Assembly (NCBI RefSeq): GCF_963576545.1
Contig: NC_083656.1
Span: forward strand, 11,379,393-11,443,392
From: Limanda limanda
Lineage: Eukaryota; Chordata; Actinopteri; Pleuronectiformes; Pleuronectidae
DNA: 64,000 nucleotides
Reading direction: 5' to 3'
Shown here one piece after another: positions 44,515-55,590 of this stretch (the stretch's first letter is position 1; each line of letters starts with the position of its first letter). The notes below the pieces were generated by a model, which was not told where the DNA came from, ran no database searches, and saw nothing but the letters and a program-made list of their open reading frames with translations. A program made the translations under genes and the position numbers.

Positions 44515-45468
44515 TTTTTGCTGGAGGTTTTTTAGAATCATGTCTGCAACTCCTTTCACATTCAATTTCTAGTTATTGTGATGTGAACTGCATTTACCTC
44601 CAGGCGTCTCGCAGCCATAAAACCTTCTACTTGGCTCGAGAACAGCACAATAAATACTTTATCACACTTAGACACTGTTTTGGCGTCTCAACGCTCCTCG
44701 TTAAAAACACAACAACTGTGTTTCATCCACTTTCCAGGAACTCTGCATCTTTTCAATTTCACATCGAACGTCGCCGGGGATAGATTTTTGCCTCATCACG
44801 TCATCAGACGAAAATTGAATGGCCTTTTATCTAATTAGTTCCCTGGGATCTGCAGAGCGTCTGGGAAATGCATGCACGGACTGAACAGATTTCCCACCGG
44901 AGGGCAGATCTTTCTGTCCTCACACATCTGACCCCGACAGATAAGAGGCCCACCACTGGTGATCTGGCCAAAGCATGATCAGTCAGACTGCCATCATGTC
45001 ACCACACACACACCAAGACACACAGTGTTAGTTTGTACCTGTGATCCCAGACGAGCAGCGTGGATCCTAGAGGATTCTGTGAGTTTTTCTCGGCTGAGTA
45101 CAGAGGAAGCAAAGTGACTGACAGCTCCTTATGCTGGATGTGAGCAAGTCATGGAGCCCTCACCTCCTCTGATGGAGTCTTAAAAAACCCACCCCCCGAC
45201 AGAGCCAAAATTGGGGAGGGTGCAGAGTGCTCCTGGCATCTGAGGTTAGAGGGCGGGGGGAAAGGGAGCTGGATGGGTTAGGGGAGGTGGGTTTGGCCTA
45301 AGAGGAAGGTGGGGGCCGCTAAGGAGAGGAGTGGGGAGCAGGACAGATGCACATTCTGAGAAAAAGCTGGGTGGGGTGGAGTGAAGGGAGAAGAGGGGGA
45401 GACCTGAGGTATGGCAAGCCGATTGAGCATTTATTCAAAATCCTTGATATCAAATTTCAGTCCCCTCC

Positions 45469-46071
45469 ACTAGTTCGGTCTTTGTCTGCACTAGTTGGAC
45501 GTTTGGTCGCACTAGTTCAGCATCTTACTGAACTAGTTGAAAAAAAAATCTAACTAGTCACTCTTTTTCAGCAACTAGTGGCACTTTTGGTCAACTAGTT
45601 ACAACAGAAACCTTACTAGTAACACTGTGCGCTGCACTAGTAGAGCCAAAGTCTCCACTAGGGGGCTTTTTGCTGTACTAGTGGCCCTCTGGACCGAACT
45701 AGTAAGGCTGAAAGTGTTACTAGCTAACAAGTGAGCTGCAAAAGCTCTGACATGTAAGCTAGTCAAACATGGATTCAGCTCACTTGTTAACTAGTGGCCT
45801 CCAATTTGCTGCAGTAGTTAACTAGTGGGAGCCCAAATGCACACTTGCAAACTAGTGCAGCCAAAATCTTCACTAGTTAACTAGTTAACACCTTTTTTGC
45901 ACCTTGCTAGCTAACTAGTGAGGTGCAAAATGTTTACTAGTAAGCTAGTGGGCTTGAAATGTGCAGTAGTTTGCTAGTTGCAGTGTTTTTTGACTGTACG
46001 AGCTAACTAGTGAGGCTGTAAGGGCTTACTAGTATGCAAGTGGCAGCCAAAATGCCTACTAGCTCACTTGT
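45469..46071. repeat. left ACTAGT palindrome array, helically phased
   Basis: Site starts in the outer part: 45469, 490, 511, 532, 553, 574, 594, 615, 636, 657, 677, 698, 719, so steps of 21 with two of 20. From 45719 inward the sites come in pairs offset by 8 bp (45719/727, 750/758, 782/790, 813/821, 843/851, 872/880, 906/914, 936/944, 965/973, 998/46006, 46028/036, 058/066) at steps of 29-34 bp. The pair consensus is the palindrome ACTAGTTAACTAGT. Spacers are not repeated. Likely multimeric binding sites for the element's integrase or another DNA-binding protein. Confidence 0.93.
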
Positions 46072-46088
46072 TACACTCCTGGACACAC

Positions 46089-46171
46089 ATGCAAATGAGG
46101 GGATTAAAATCGAAGCTTCCTATTGGCTCTCCAGCAAGAGCTCCACCCAGCAGAAATTTAACCCTATAAAG
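46089..46171 (+). promoter_or_regulatory. promoter-like cluster in left TIR
   Basis: Octamer ATGCAAAT at 46089-46096, inverted CCAAT (ATTGG) at 46122-46126, and TATAAA at 46165-46170, oriented inward. The mirror copy in the right TIR faces the integrase gene. No gene is evident directly downstream on this side. Confidence 0.6.
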
Positions 46172-46535
46172 CCTGATGAGGTTTCACTGCTGTGAACGGC
46201 CAGCTCCTTGGTTACTATCCAAACAGAATAAAGCACGTACATGTGTGTGTGCGTCAGATTCATTATTTTTTTTGAACAACAATGAAACAAAGGTGAAAAT
46301 GTTTTAGCACTTATTCTTATTTTGAACAGATTCCTAATAGATGTACAGAAAAGTCAAATCTCAGCTCTAGATGAACATTATTAACAGCTTAATCAAAATA
46401 TCCAATAAATCGTGGTACTTTACAGAAAACACTTCAAGTCATAATCTATATTCAATCTAATAAGTGACAGGGTTTTCAGTCCGTGAATCCAATAGTTTTC
46501 CCTCCTGCCTCTTTGAAAATCCCACATCAGTAAAG

Positions 46536-46603
46536 TCCATTTCAATTATATTCTGCTGGCATTACAGGCGCCTGTACTGCCTGCAGAATATAATTGAAAT
46601 GGA
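46536..46603. repeat. 68-bp near-perfect palindrome, left TIR
   Basis: Centred on GGCGCC at 46567-46572. Outer arms TCCATTTCAATTATATTCTG pair exactly with the mirrored sequence; only a few central-flank positions mismatch. It could form a cruciform or RNA hairpin. A counterpart lies in the right TIR. Confidence 0.9.
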
Positions 46604-46940
46604 TACAAAAAAATTATCTGAAGGTGCAGAAATTATCCAAATACAGGAATATTCCATTGTAGGCCCACTGAAGGTATAATGCTATTATATTATGAATAAC
46701 TAATCTGATTTTATTTGGAGGTCAGTGTATGTTGATCTGCTGCAGTATTTGCTATCGCCAGTAGATGGCAGAGTAGATTTTCTTTACTACTTTTCAATTG
46801 AAAACTTGTATTATACAAATGAATAAGGAAATGACTAAACTAGTGATAATACAATACTGTGTTCATAGGAATTACACATCTGTTAACATCCAGAACGCTA
46901 TTTCATATATCTTAGGATGTCAACCATTTACTGTATCATA

Positions 46941-47697
46941 AAACATGAGCACACATGAGCACTGCTTCCATTTTTAACCTAAGGAGTAGTATAACCACCC
47001 ACCAAAGGGGGGCGCACTATGCGTTTTAGCAAATGGAACCCCCCACGAACAAGAAGCCCTTTTCTCCTAGGATTTCTTCATGATACCTGAAGGTCCCGGA
47101 TTTCGGTATGAGATAACATTAAACACTCGAAATATTAACATAGTCTACCTGTTATTATACTAATAAGGTTATTTTTTAACTAGACGTCCAACTTGAGAGT
47201 GTCAACGGAAGTGATTCCATAGTTATCTGCTACTGAAAACTCAGGTGAGTGAGCATACAAGTAGTCACTGCTAGTCACGATTAGCATCATGCTAGCGAAC
47301 TATTAGCATCATGCTAGCGAACGTGGGCAAGAACTAATACTGCTGTTAAGATGCTATTTGAAAGATTACCTCTTTAAAACCAATCGGAGTAATAATATAG
47401 TGATTATTAATGTTACAACGAACTTTAGGCAGCCTGTTAAAATAGTATGCCACTAAGTGTTTAAGGTTCAGCCACGCAGCTTATGTTAAATAGCAAATAG
47501 ATATGGTTTAATATGCAAGTGCACTGCAGGTGCATATAATTTGAAAAGCCAATTCATATGTGAATGAAGTTCAAGTTATACTGTGAACTATTGTCATGTT
47601 TAGTTTCAAGTATAGTGACATGATATTGTAATGATGTTATCATATAACATATTAATGAAAAAGGATAAGCCCTTTGTTTAGTGACGTGCAATAGTCA
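46941..47697. other. unique left segment of the transposon
   Basis: Non-coding sequence between the left TIR and the internal array. It includes a short tandem duplication (22-bp unit with TTAGCATCATGCTAGCGAAC) at 47281-47322. No gene seen. Confidence 0.6.
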
Positions 47698-48293
47698 ACT
47701 AGTTGCGTACACATGTCGACTAGTGAGCAGTTTTGTCCAACTAGTGAGATGATAAACTCAACTAGTGGGCCCAAAATGTCAACAAGTTGGACAAATAGCC
47801 CAACATGTCGATCAAATGTCTTACTAGTTGCGTACAGTCGTTCACTGGTTCTGAGTACAGCTCAACTAGTTGAAGAAAATGCCCAACATGTAAGAAAAAT
47901 GTTCAACATGTTCGGTCAAAGTCCCTACATGTTCTGTTCAGAGTCGAACTAGTGAGACAAAATGTCTTTCACTAGTCACCTAGTCAGGGAAACATCAGTG
48001 TCACTCGTTAACTAGTGGCTCTTTTTGGACCTTACTAGTTAACAAGTGAAATAATGTGACTGTAACTAGCTCACTGGTACGGCAAAAAAAGACCCTAACA
48101 AGCTCACTAGTGGACTTTTAGGCTTCACTAGTATGCAAGTGAGCCATTTAGAGCCTCATCAGTTAACTAGTAAGGTATAAAACAACCTCACTAGTTTGAC
48201 TAGTGGACAATTGTGCCTCACTAGTTAACATGGAAACTGCCAATGCAGCCACTACTGAGCTAGTGGGGCGCAAATGTCCACTAGTTAACAAGT
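47698..48293. repeat. internal third ACTAGT array
   Basis: Single sites start at 47698, 719, 740, 761, 782, 803, 823, 844, 865, 886, 906, 927, 948: the same step order as the terminal array (21x5, 20, 21x3, 20, 21x2). Pairs offset 8 bp (once 9) follow at 47971/979, 48003/011, 034/042, 065/073, 098/106, 127/135, 158/166, 190/199, 220/228, 251/259, 280/288. Several sites are degenerate (ACATGT, ACAAGT, ACTGGT). The spacers do not resemble those of the TIR arrays. It has no inverted partner inside the element and lies about 0.7 kb upstream of the HECT start codon. Confidence 0.92.
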
Positions 48294-48300
48294 GGACTGT

Positions 48301-48370
48301 AAGCAAATGAGGCAGGCGGGACAAGGATTTTGATTGGTCAGTGTTCAAACTGTGTTTCAAAGCCTTAAAG
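48301..48370 (+). promoter_or_regulatory. putative HECT-gene promoter
   Basis: Immediately inside the internal array: octamer-like AAGCAAAT (48301-48308), ATTGG (48333-48337) and a TATA-like CTTAAAG (48364-48370). These have the same order as, and similar spacing to, the cluster beside each TIR array. It points toward the HECT gene ATG at 48983. Confidence 0.55.
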
Positions 48371-48982
48371 TGCCAGCTCTGAATAGTTGCTTCAGTTTTA
48401 GGAGCACTCATTTCAGGAGGTGTGTTCATAAGTTTTATTGTGTTATATTATGAAATGCCAATTAAATGAAAGCTTTGTGGAAGATTAAATGTCCAACAGC
48501 TTAATGCACACATGAGAAGCAAAATTTATGTAACATCAATATTATATTTATACTGACGTCTGTAAATACACACTTAAATATATTTCCCATATTATAACAC
48601 TCATTCTTGCCAGAAGTGCCTTTTGATTACTTAATGCTTTATGTACTAATTTCTAGATTTTTACAAGATATTAGAATATCTTGTAACTGAAATCTAACAA
48701 TGTTTCACATCCAGCCATACCAGTTAATCAATTGAATCTTGTACCACTTTATATTATATTGATAAGTCAGATGGACAGATAGATCTTGATTACCATATTA
48801 AACAATCAATCATGATGCAGCACTTGATTCGTAATTTCGACTTCATTATTCTGATTATATCCTTATATAGCACACTCTGCACATATTGAGGCTGAAGGGG
48901 CTTTTGTGCACATTTACATGGTCAAATATAGCCAGAAGGGGGCGGCAAAAACACAGAGCTTGAAGGCAGGTACTCTGTTATC

Positions 48983-49475
48983 ATGAGCGGGACATCTCAG
49001 GACAATCCTACTGACAGTAGTTTTAATACAGTTATTAATCGAGTTCTAAACGCGCTTGATACTGCGAGACGGGAACTGGGTTCCCGGAGGAACGAGGACA
49101 ACCTGCTGTCAGTGACTAGAAGCACGTTTCGGAGGCGGAGAAGAGCAGGCCACATGGCAGGTAAGTTTAGGCTAACTGTTACCTAGCATTCTAAAAGTAG
49201 GATTTGTATCAGTTTAAAACGTTTACTGAGTTCATTTCAATATTGTCCTTTTCACTGTCACTTCTAACTTTCAAGTGGCTTCTGAAGTCATTATGTAAGG
49301 TGTTTTTCACGACCTGTTAGAGCTAGAACAGTTAGCTAGCGTTAGCATTAGCTTGCTGTTCTAGCCTAAAAAAAGTAATGTGGTGATGGGAGAAAACTTT
49401 ATCGTCATTTCGTTATCAACGTGCGCGATAGAATAGGGAGAAAAGAGAAGTAACAGCGCACCCACAGACCCCATT

Positions 49476-49557
<82 letters not shown>

Positions 49558-52500
49558 GCGCGAACGTTAGAGACTCAGAGAGGAGCAGAGCCCTAGTGGT
49601 TATATGAATGCAATACTGGATCATATTATCATGGGAATACTAATATAACTTTTGGAGAAGCTCCTCTTTCTTATCACCACATGAATATGATAACTTGATT
49701 ATACAGTGCTTCAAGGGGGACAAGCTTCTTGATGTCAGAGGGGTTTTCAGATTTTTTTTGTAGTTATTAAATATGAGGTGCTGTACTGTCGACAGGGACA
49801 TAACAGCAGAGAGAATACAACCTATCATATGACTAGTAACATGTATGTCTGGGGCTCAGACATAAGAAAATGGTCATGCATATGTTTTCTCCTGGCCAAA
49901 CTGTACTCAGCGAAGTAAAAGTGAAATTAAAATTCCTAATTTCATATAGGTGCTACTGGCAAAGTTGTATAACCACATTGTTTTTTGTACAGAAGCATCT
50001 GCAAATAGGACACCCGGTCTTTGGCGAGTAAGGCTCTTCCTGCTGCAAAATGCAGACCAAGCTGTCCTTCCCTCATACACCGAATGCTGCAAACTAAGCA
50101 CAATCGGCTTAGGTAACGTTAATGTACACACTCTGTTGATATTTATGTGAGCATGAACTTCAATCTTATTTATTTATTTAAACAGGAATTGTACTTCCAT
50201 CAACAGCTGATCTGCAAGTGTTGGATATAAAGTGTATTTACATCTCTTTGGCCAGTGTGCAATGTGAAAAAACAATGAAAGGCACTAATTTGCTGCAAGA
50301 GATAAATGCATCAAAATGCATATCAGAGTATAAATATATAAAACCTCAGCCTACGTATACGTACAGTCTTACATCTTTAAAGTGACATGATTTCATTATC
50401 CCATTTATCTTGCACGTATAGTGAGTGACTAATTTGGTCAATCAAACACCGTAAAAATCCAAACAATAAATTTGATCATGAAGCCCTTGTTGTGTATATA
50501 GCACAGATATTGACATCATGTGCTCAATACATAACAAATAAACTTATTTATAGAGCACATTTAAAAATGACAGAAGTTGACCAAAATGCTTTACAGAGAT
50601 AAAAAATAGCTTGAAGATAATAACAATCGAACAAATATATAAAACACTGAAATGATCACTGATCAAATTGCGGCACAAGCAACAGATAAAATACCAAAAT
50701 AAAAAAGCCAGGATGTATTCAAGTAAGTCATTGTGATGACAATCTGAAGGCTAAAGATAAGAGATTGGTCTTAATACAGGTTTTTAAAGACATCAATGAG
50801 AGATCTAATTGTTAGAGGCTAACAATTCCACAATTTAGGGCCAACACGGAAAAAGCCTGATCACCTATGGTTTTTAACTTTGTGAGTGGAATGGTAACTG
50901 TTGAGTGGTCAGTGGATCTTAGGGGGTGAGGCGAAATAGGGGATGAGTAGTTCATTGGCAGGGCCAAAGGTTATGACTTAAGTTTGGTTGAGCTGAAGGA
51001 CATCCTCAATGCAATTTAAAGTGGAGTTCACACAGCATGGCTCACCAAATATACAATAAGGCTTCGATTTAACTGTTAGTCAATAGCTAATAAGACACAG
51101 TACTTTGATTCAGTATATTGACATCATATTGACACTTTTTTTTTTTTTTTTTTTCCAGGTGGCCCGAGTCATGTGAGTGTCCTACAACTATCATGGACCC
51201 TTTCCGAATTAAACAATTACATTTGCCAGAGCTTTCCAGCAGTCAGCCTCAATGTAATTGGATTTCAGCTGGCAAGAGCTGATAAGAGCAGGGTACTCAC
51301 AATAATTCAGGCAAATACATTGAAGGAGCTGAAGGCAGTTGTTGGAAGAAGCCGGCTTTATATAATTCCCCAGGCAAATATAACAATGCCTGTACAGGTA
51401 AGATTTTGTTGTTCTTTTTGGCCAACACTCCTTTTGAATATTAGCACCTTGATAATAATGACTAATTAGGCCCTTTGTTTTGTCCATCTAGGTCTCAGAA
51501 GCTGAAATCAGTCTACCAGGTCCATCCCAATCCGCCGCATCAACATCAGCCATCACACCTCCGGCCTCACTCCCTGTCCCTCAGGTCACAGAACCTGTTC
51601 CTACTGAGCCTGATGGAAGCTCATCACACGTAAGTTATTGCAAAACAATAATATATTTTAGGGCTCCAAACTGCGACCATATTTTTTATGACTAGGTCAT
51701 ATATCATGTGAAACACCAGGAAGGAGCGAGGGGTTGATACCGAGACCTGGTATTAAAAGGGTCCTGGGGCTAAATTATTAAAGGTTAAAATATGATTGTG
51801 TAGAGGGAAAAGTTAGTCTGGAGCCCTTTATTTTGAATGTTGTTTTGATTATTCATATTAAAGTAAAGAGCAATCTTAATGTTGAAGAGTGGGTTAAAAA
51901 GCCATCTGTTCAATTTTCAAATCTAACCTCAATAAAAGACAGTTGGAATAAATGCTAAATCTTGTCAATCAACAGGAGGCAAGTTTGGATCCATCAGAGT
52001 GGCTAAATGCTGGGACCCCAGAAGTAAGAATCTGGACGAATATACTGTAGTTAAATTTTTCTTCAAATGTGGTATTAAATATATTATTCAAATATTGATG
52101 TGTTTAGATATTATTATTTCATGCAGTCTTTGTACTTTCAAGGTGTTTTATAGAAGATCAAGGGTGGCACCACTGATCAGGTACAGTATATTCAAGTTTA
52201 CAAAGTAGAACCATGTGTGACACTTCTTTTTCCACCCATAAACACTGTCAATACTCATCTACTACATATATTTTACAGAGAGGTTTGAAATTAGTTTTTG
52301 ACAAGCCTGAATATGTAATACTGACACTTTGAATGAACAAAATCTGATTTGTTTAGTACTCCCATCAATGACTTCCTCATGGACTCAGAGGATGGGGATG
52401 AGGACGAGGACGGGAGTCTTTCAATTCCCATGGAAAGTGACGGTCCTCCATTGGTAAGTTTTATTTAATTTTGTGCATTCAAGAGTAGTGGTAGGTTTTT

Positions 52501-55060
52501 TATTAAAGAATTTTTCATTACATCCACGTACTTACAATGAAAAAAATTGTATATTGCCCGTTTTTTCAATGATGCATGATGTACTTCATACATTTTATAT
52601 ACTTTAGGAAGAAGTGGATCTTGGAATCTTTTTGAATAAATACCATGAGGATCACCTTTGTGGTGGCCTGGGATCCACCATCTCCATCAGGAGGAAGAGG
52701 CTTCTGGAGGGGGCTATGAAGGCCATCTCCAGAGTCAATTTCTCTTGGACACACTCACCTCATATTGAGTTTGTGGGAGAAGAGGCTGATGACATGGGGG
52801 GGCCACAGCGAGAGTTTTTCAGGTCTGAATACCTCAAGTAATTTATTAAATGTAGAATAATTTTTTTTGCATGTTTTCAGGTTAACTGCACAGTAAAACA
52901 AATTCTTATATTTCTCTTTTCTGTTGATTTCTTCTAGACTCTTGATGATAGAGGTTCAGACCTCTCTGGGAATTTTTGAGGGAAAGGCCGGCCAGGTCTT
53001 TCTCGCTTATGATCAGGCAGCATTGGACCAGGGGAAGTATTATAAAGCTGGCCAACTGATCGCCTGGTCTGTTGCCCACAGATGTCCGTGCCTCAAAGCC
53101 CTGGATCCCAGCCTCTTTCTGCTGATGTGTGGTCAGGATCCCCAACTGGACCAGTTTGACTGGCATGTGCTGCCTGACCCAGAGGTCCAAAGCAAAGTTG
53201 AAAGGGTGCTTATTATCATGTCAAGATTTATTGGGATTTAAAACCAAAAATTTGTTTTAAACTTCTGTTCAAAGTTGACAAAAGCATTAAACAGCGTTTA
53301 TACTAAATGACTACTGCATGACAAATAATTGCTCAATCTGAAACTCCAGCAACATTGTTCTCACTCAGATTTCTCTCTAAGATACAACAGTGCAAGACTG
53401 CAGGGGACCTGACTGCACTTCAGCAGGAATTAGGTGACTGGATCGCTGAGTGCGGCGTCCCAGGGATATTCAGTGCATCATTAGCAGACATCCCAAGAAT
53501 CTACTCCTATGTGGTGAAGCACTACATCTTCCTTCGGTAAACGCATACACAAATGAAATAAGCTTTATTGTACAACACAATAGTAGTCAAAAAGCATTGT
53601 GACTTGGTAATATTCAGAAGTTTGGAATCAGTGAGAAATGTTTATACATGTATTTGTTCATTTGGGACAGAGGTTAATACTTTTTTTATTAACCTATTAT
53701 TTAATTATATGTACGTGTTATGTCTCTGTTGGTTTATAGAACGGCCAAGATGATCCATCAGTTCACTGATGGAGTGAATGCGTTTGGGCAACTGTGGGAC
53801 ATCGTAAAGGCAAACTGGATAGCGTTCCTGCCGTTATTTACAAACATGCAGGAACCGTTATCCAAGGAAGCCTTTAAGGCCATTTTCCTGTACAGCTACA
53901 GCAGTAGTGGTAGCAACGATCGTGATGCAGAGGAGGACACCATCTACTGCTGGGAGATGGTGCTAAACAAGATTGAATGTACATTGTATTCCTTTGGGAA
54001 AATTGTGCGGCAATAATTAGGAAATCTTATCAAAATAAATTACACAATACATTAACATAAAGGCACACTTGAAATGTACTATGAAAGATGGCAAATATTC
54101 ATAGTATAATTTGGGGAATTTTTTCAGATTTCTAACAATGCAAGTTATGTTATGCCAATGTAGCCAAAGCCATTAGAGCAATGGCAACATTAAAGTTTTT
54201 ATGTCATCAACTGTACCTTTTGTGTCAAACCTGAACTGTAAAGCCTGTCATGTTTATGAAGCCAGAACGAGACTGCAGGTCCAGACCACACTGCATTGTG
54301 TCCGGGTGCACAATGACATGCTGGAAACAGGGATATATTGCTGAACTCAGGTTTATTCCTGTGATATAACAAAAGAAGCTAAAAGGCTGTCACATGGATT
54401 TATCTCTTCCCATCAACACTCCTAACGCAGTCAAATACAGCGCAGACTGATGAGAGACTGAAACTTATGTGGTACATACTCCAACCCTCAAAATAAAAGC
54501 TCAACGTTTGTCAAAAAATTACAAAACAAAAGTAAAGAAATGCAAATTAATACTATACTCCCAATACCAAGAAAAAGTAACGTAAAACTGGTGAAAGATT
54601 TTGGTTTCAATTAATATTTATTAATTAATATACATTATAAAACTACACAAACCATAAGAACATTTTTAATTACTGAGGTTACTTACTATCTGTTACATTC
54701 ACATAACCTACATTTTTGAGAAAGGGCTGGCATGAAATATAGTCTTGTTAGACAATCGATTTTATACATGAATGCAAATGTTACTTATATTTTACTTTTT
54801 TCATGGCAGACAAAGAAAGTGAACTAACCTATGAAGAGCTTCTAATCTTCATAACTGGAGCGGATGAGGTTCCGGCGCTGGGCTTCACAAACAAGCCCAG
54901 CATAGACTTTTTCCGGCAAGAGGAAGGCCAGCGTCGGATGCCATATGCATCAACTTGCATGATGTGCTTGTACCTGCCGAGAGGCATCACGGAGGAGGAG
55001 GAACTCCACCAGATGCTTTTTCAAGCACTTCGGGAATCGATGGGATTCGGCAAGGTTTAG
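48983..55060 (+). CDS. transposon-borne HECT-type E3 ubiquitin ligase
   Basis: Twelve exons: 48983-49160, 49993-50112, 51159-51397, 51492-51629, 51976-52023, 52143-52180, 52357-52453, 52608-52822, 52938-53205, 53382-53536, 53740-53978, 54810-55060. They total 1986 nt, or 661 residues, with no stop or frame conflict. The C-terminal half (about 300-655) is a HECT domain: DDMGGPQREFFRLL at its start, TGADEVPALGF, then RMPYASTCMMCLYLPRG, whose TC cysteine (about Cys628) is the expected thioester-forming residue. Before it are an Arg-rich N terminus, a Pro/Ser/Thr-rich linker and an acidic stretch (DGDEDEDG). HECT ligases accept ubiquitin from an E2 and pass it to a substrate. The closest familiar proteins are the multicopy fish G2E3-like HECT proteins. 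The substrate is unknown. Confidence 0.9.
49479..49555. repeat. (TC)n microsatellite in HECT intron 1
   Basis: Uninterrupted TC dinucleotide tract of about 37 units. Confidence 0.97.
50531..51010. repeat. LINE 3'-end-like repeat in HECT intron 2
   Basis: Contains TTATTTATAGAGCACATTTA, CAAAATGCTTTACAGAGATA, then AGGTTTTTAAAGACATCAAT, CCACAATTTAGGGCCAACAC and AAAAAGCCTGATCACCTATG. This phrase order is typical of fish non-LTR retroelement 3' ends. It would be an insertion into the transposon's own intron, made after the intron existed. Family and ends not determined. Confidence 0.5.
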
Positions 55061-55091
55061 TAACTTTCAGGGAGTAGTTTCATAATTTGTT

Positions 55092-55590
55092 AAAGAGTTG
55101 TGTGTGTTTGTTTGCTTGTTATGGTCACTAATAATATTACATGTTAACAATGTTCTGTTCATTGATAAAGTTTTGAATCTCCCTAGCACACACCTGATAC
55201 TTTTCCTTTAAATTTGTTGTTGCATCCATTGCATTCTGCAGTTCCTGCTGTTGTTCAAGTTTTGTGTGTGCTTGTTTGTTTATTATGCTCACTAATAATG
55301 TTTCATGTTAACAATGTTCTGTTCATTGATAAAGTTTTGAATCTCCCTAGCACACACCTGATAATTTTGCTTTAAATTTGTTGTTGCATCCATTGCATTC
55401 TGCAGTTCCTGCTGTTGTTCAAGTTTTGTGTGTGTTTGTTTGTTTATTATGCTCACTAATAATGTTACATGTTACTAATGTTCTGTTCATTGATAAAGTT
55501 TTGAATCTCCCTAGCACACACCTGATACTTTTCCTTTAAATCTGGTGTTGCATCCATTGCATTCTGCAGTTCCTGCTGTTGTTCAAAGCT
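55092..55590. repeat. three tandem copies of a 164-bp unit over the integrase 3' end
   Basis: ATTGATAAAG recurs at 55161, 55325 and 55489, exactly 164 bp apart, with the surrounding sequence. The unit includes the last 40 or so integrase codons (QQQELQNAMDAT) and the stop. The copy nearest the gene is used; the other two are extra copies in the 3' UTR. It lies between the convergent stop codons of the two genes. Confidence 0.92.

Larger units (their letters stand above)
45409..46940 (+). repeat. left terminal inverted repeat
   Basis: About 1.53 kb, reverse-complementary to 57878-59855. It contains, in order inward, a 60-bp tip, the ACTAGT array (45469-46071), an octamer/CCAAT/TATA cluster, AT-rich sequence and a 68-bp palindrome. 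The match fades at about CTGTATCATA. The part nearest the tip is the best conserved. Confidence 0.9.

Noticed and set aside
45469..48293. Regularly spaced short repeats resembling a CRISPR array
   Set aside because: The repeat is only 6 bp and palindromic, the genome is vertebrate, there are no cas genes, and the arrays sit in transposon ends.
50193..50385. Extra HECT exon after 50192
   Set aside because: An acceptor and short open stretch exist, but it reaches a stop without a useful donor, while exon 2 joins in frame to 51159.
53166..53381. Splice acceptor at 53367-53368 for HECT exon 10
   Set aside because: It would put a stop in frame; the acceptor 13 bp further on, after TTTCTCTCTAAG, keeps the frame and joins in phase with exon 9.
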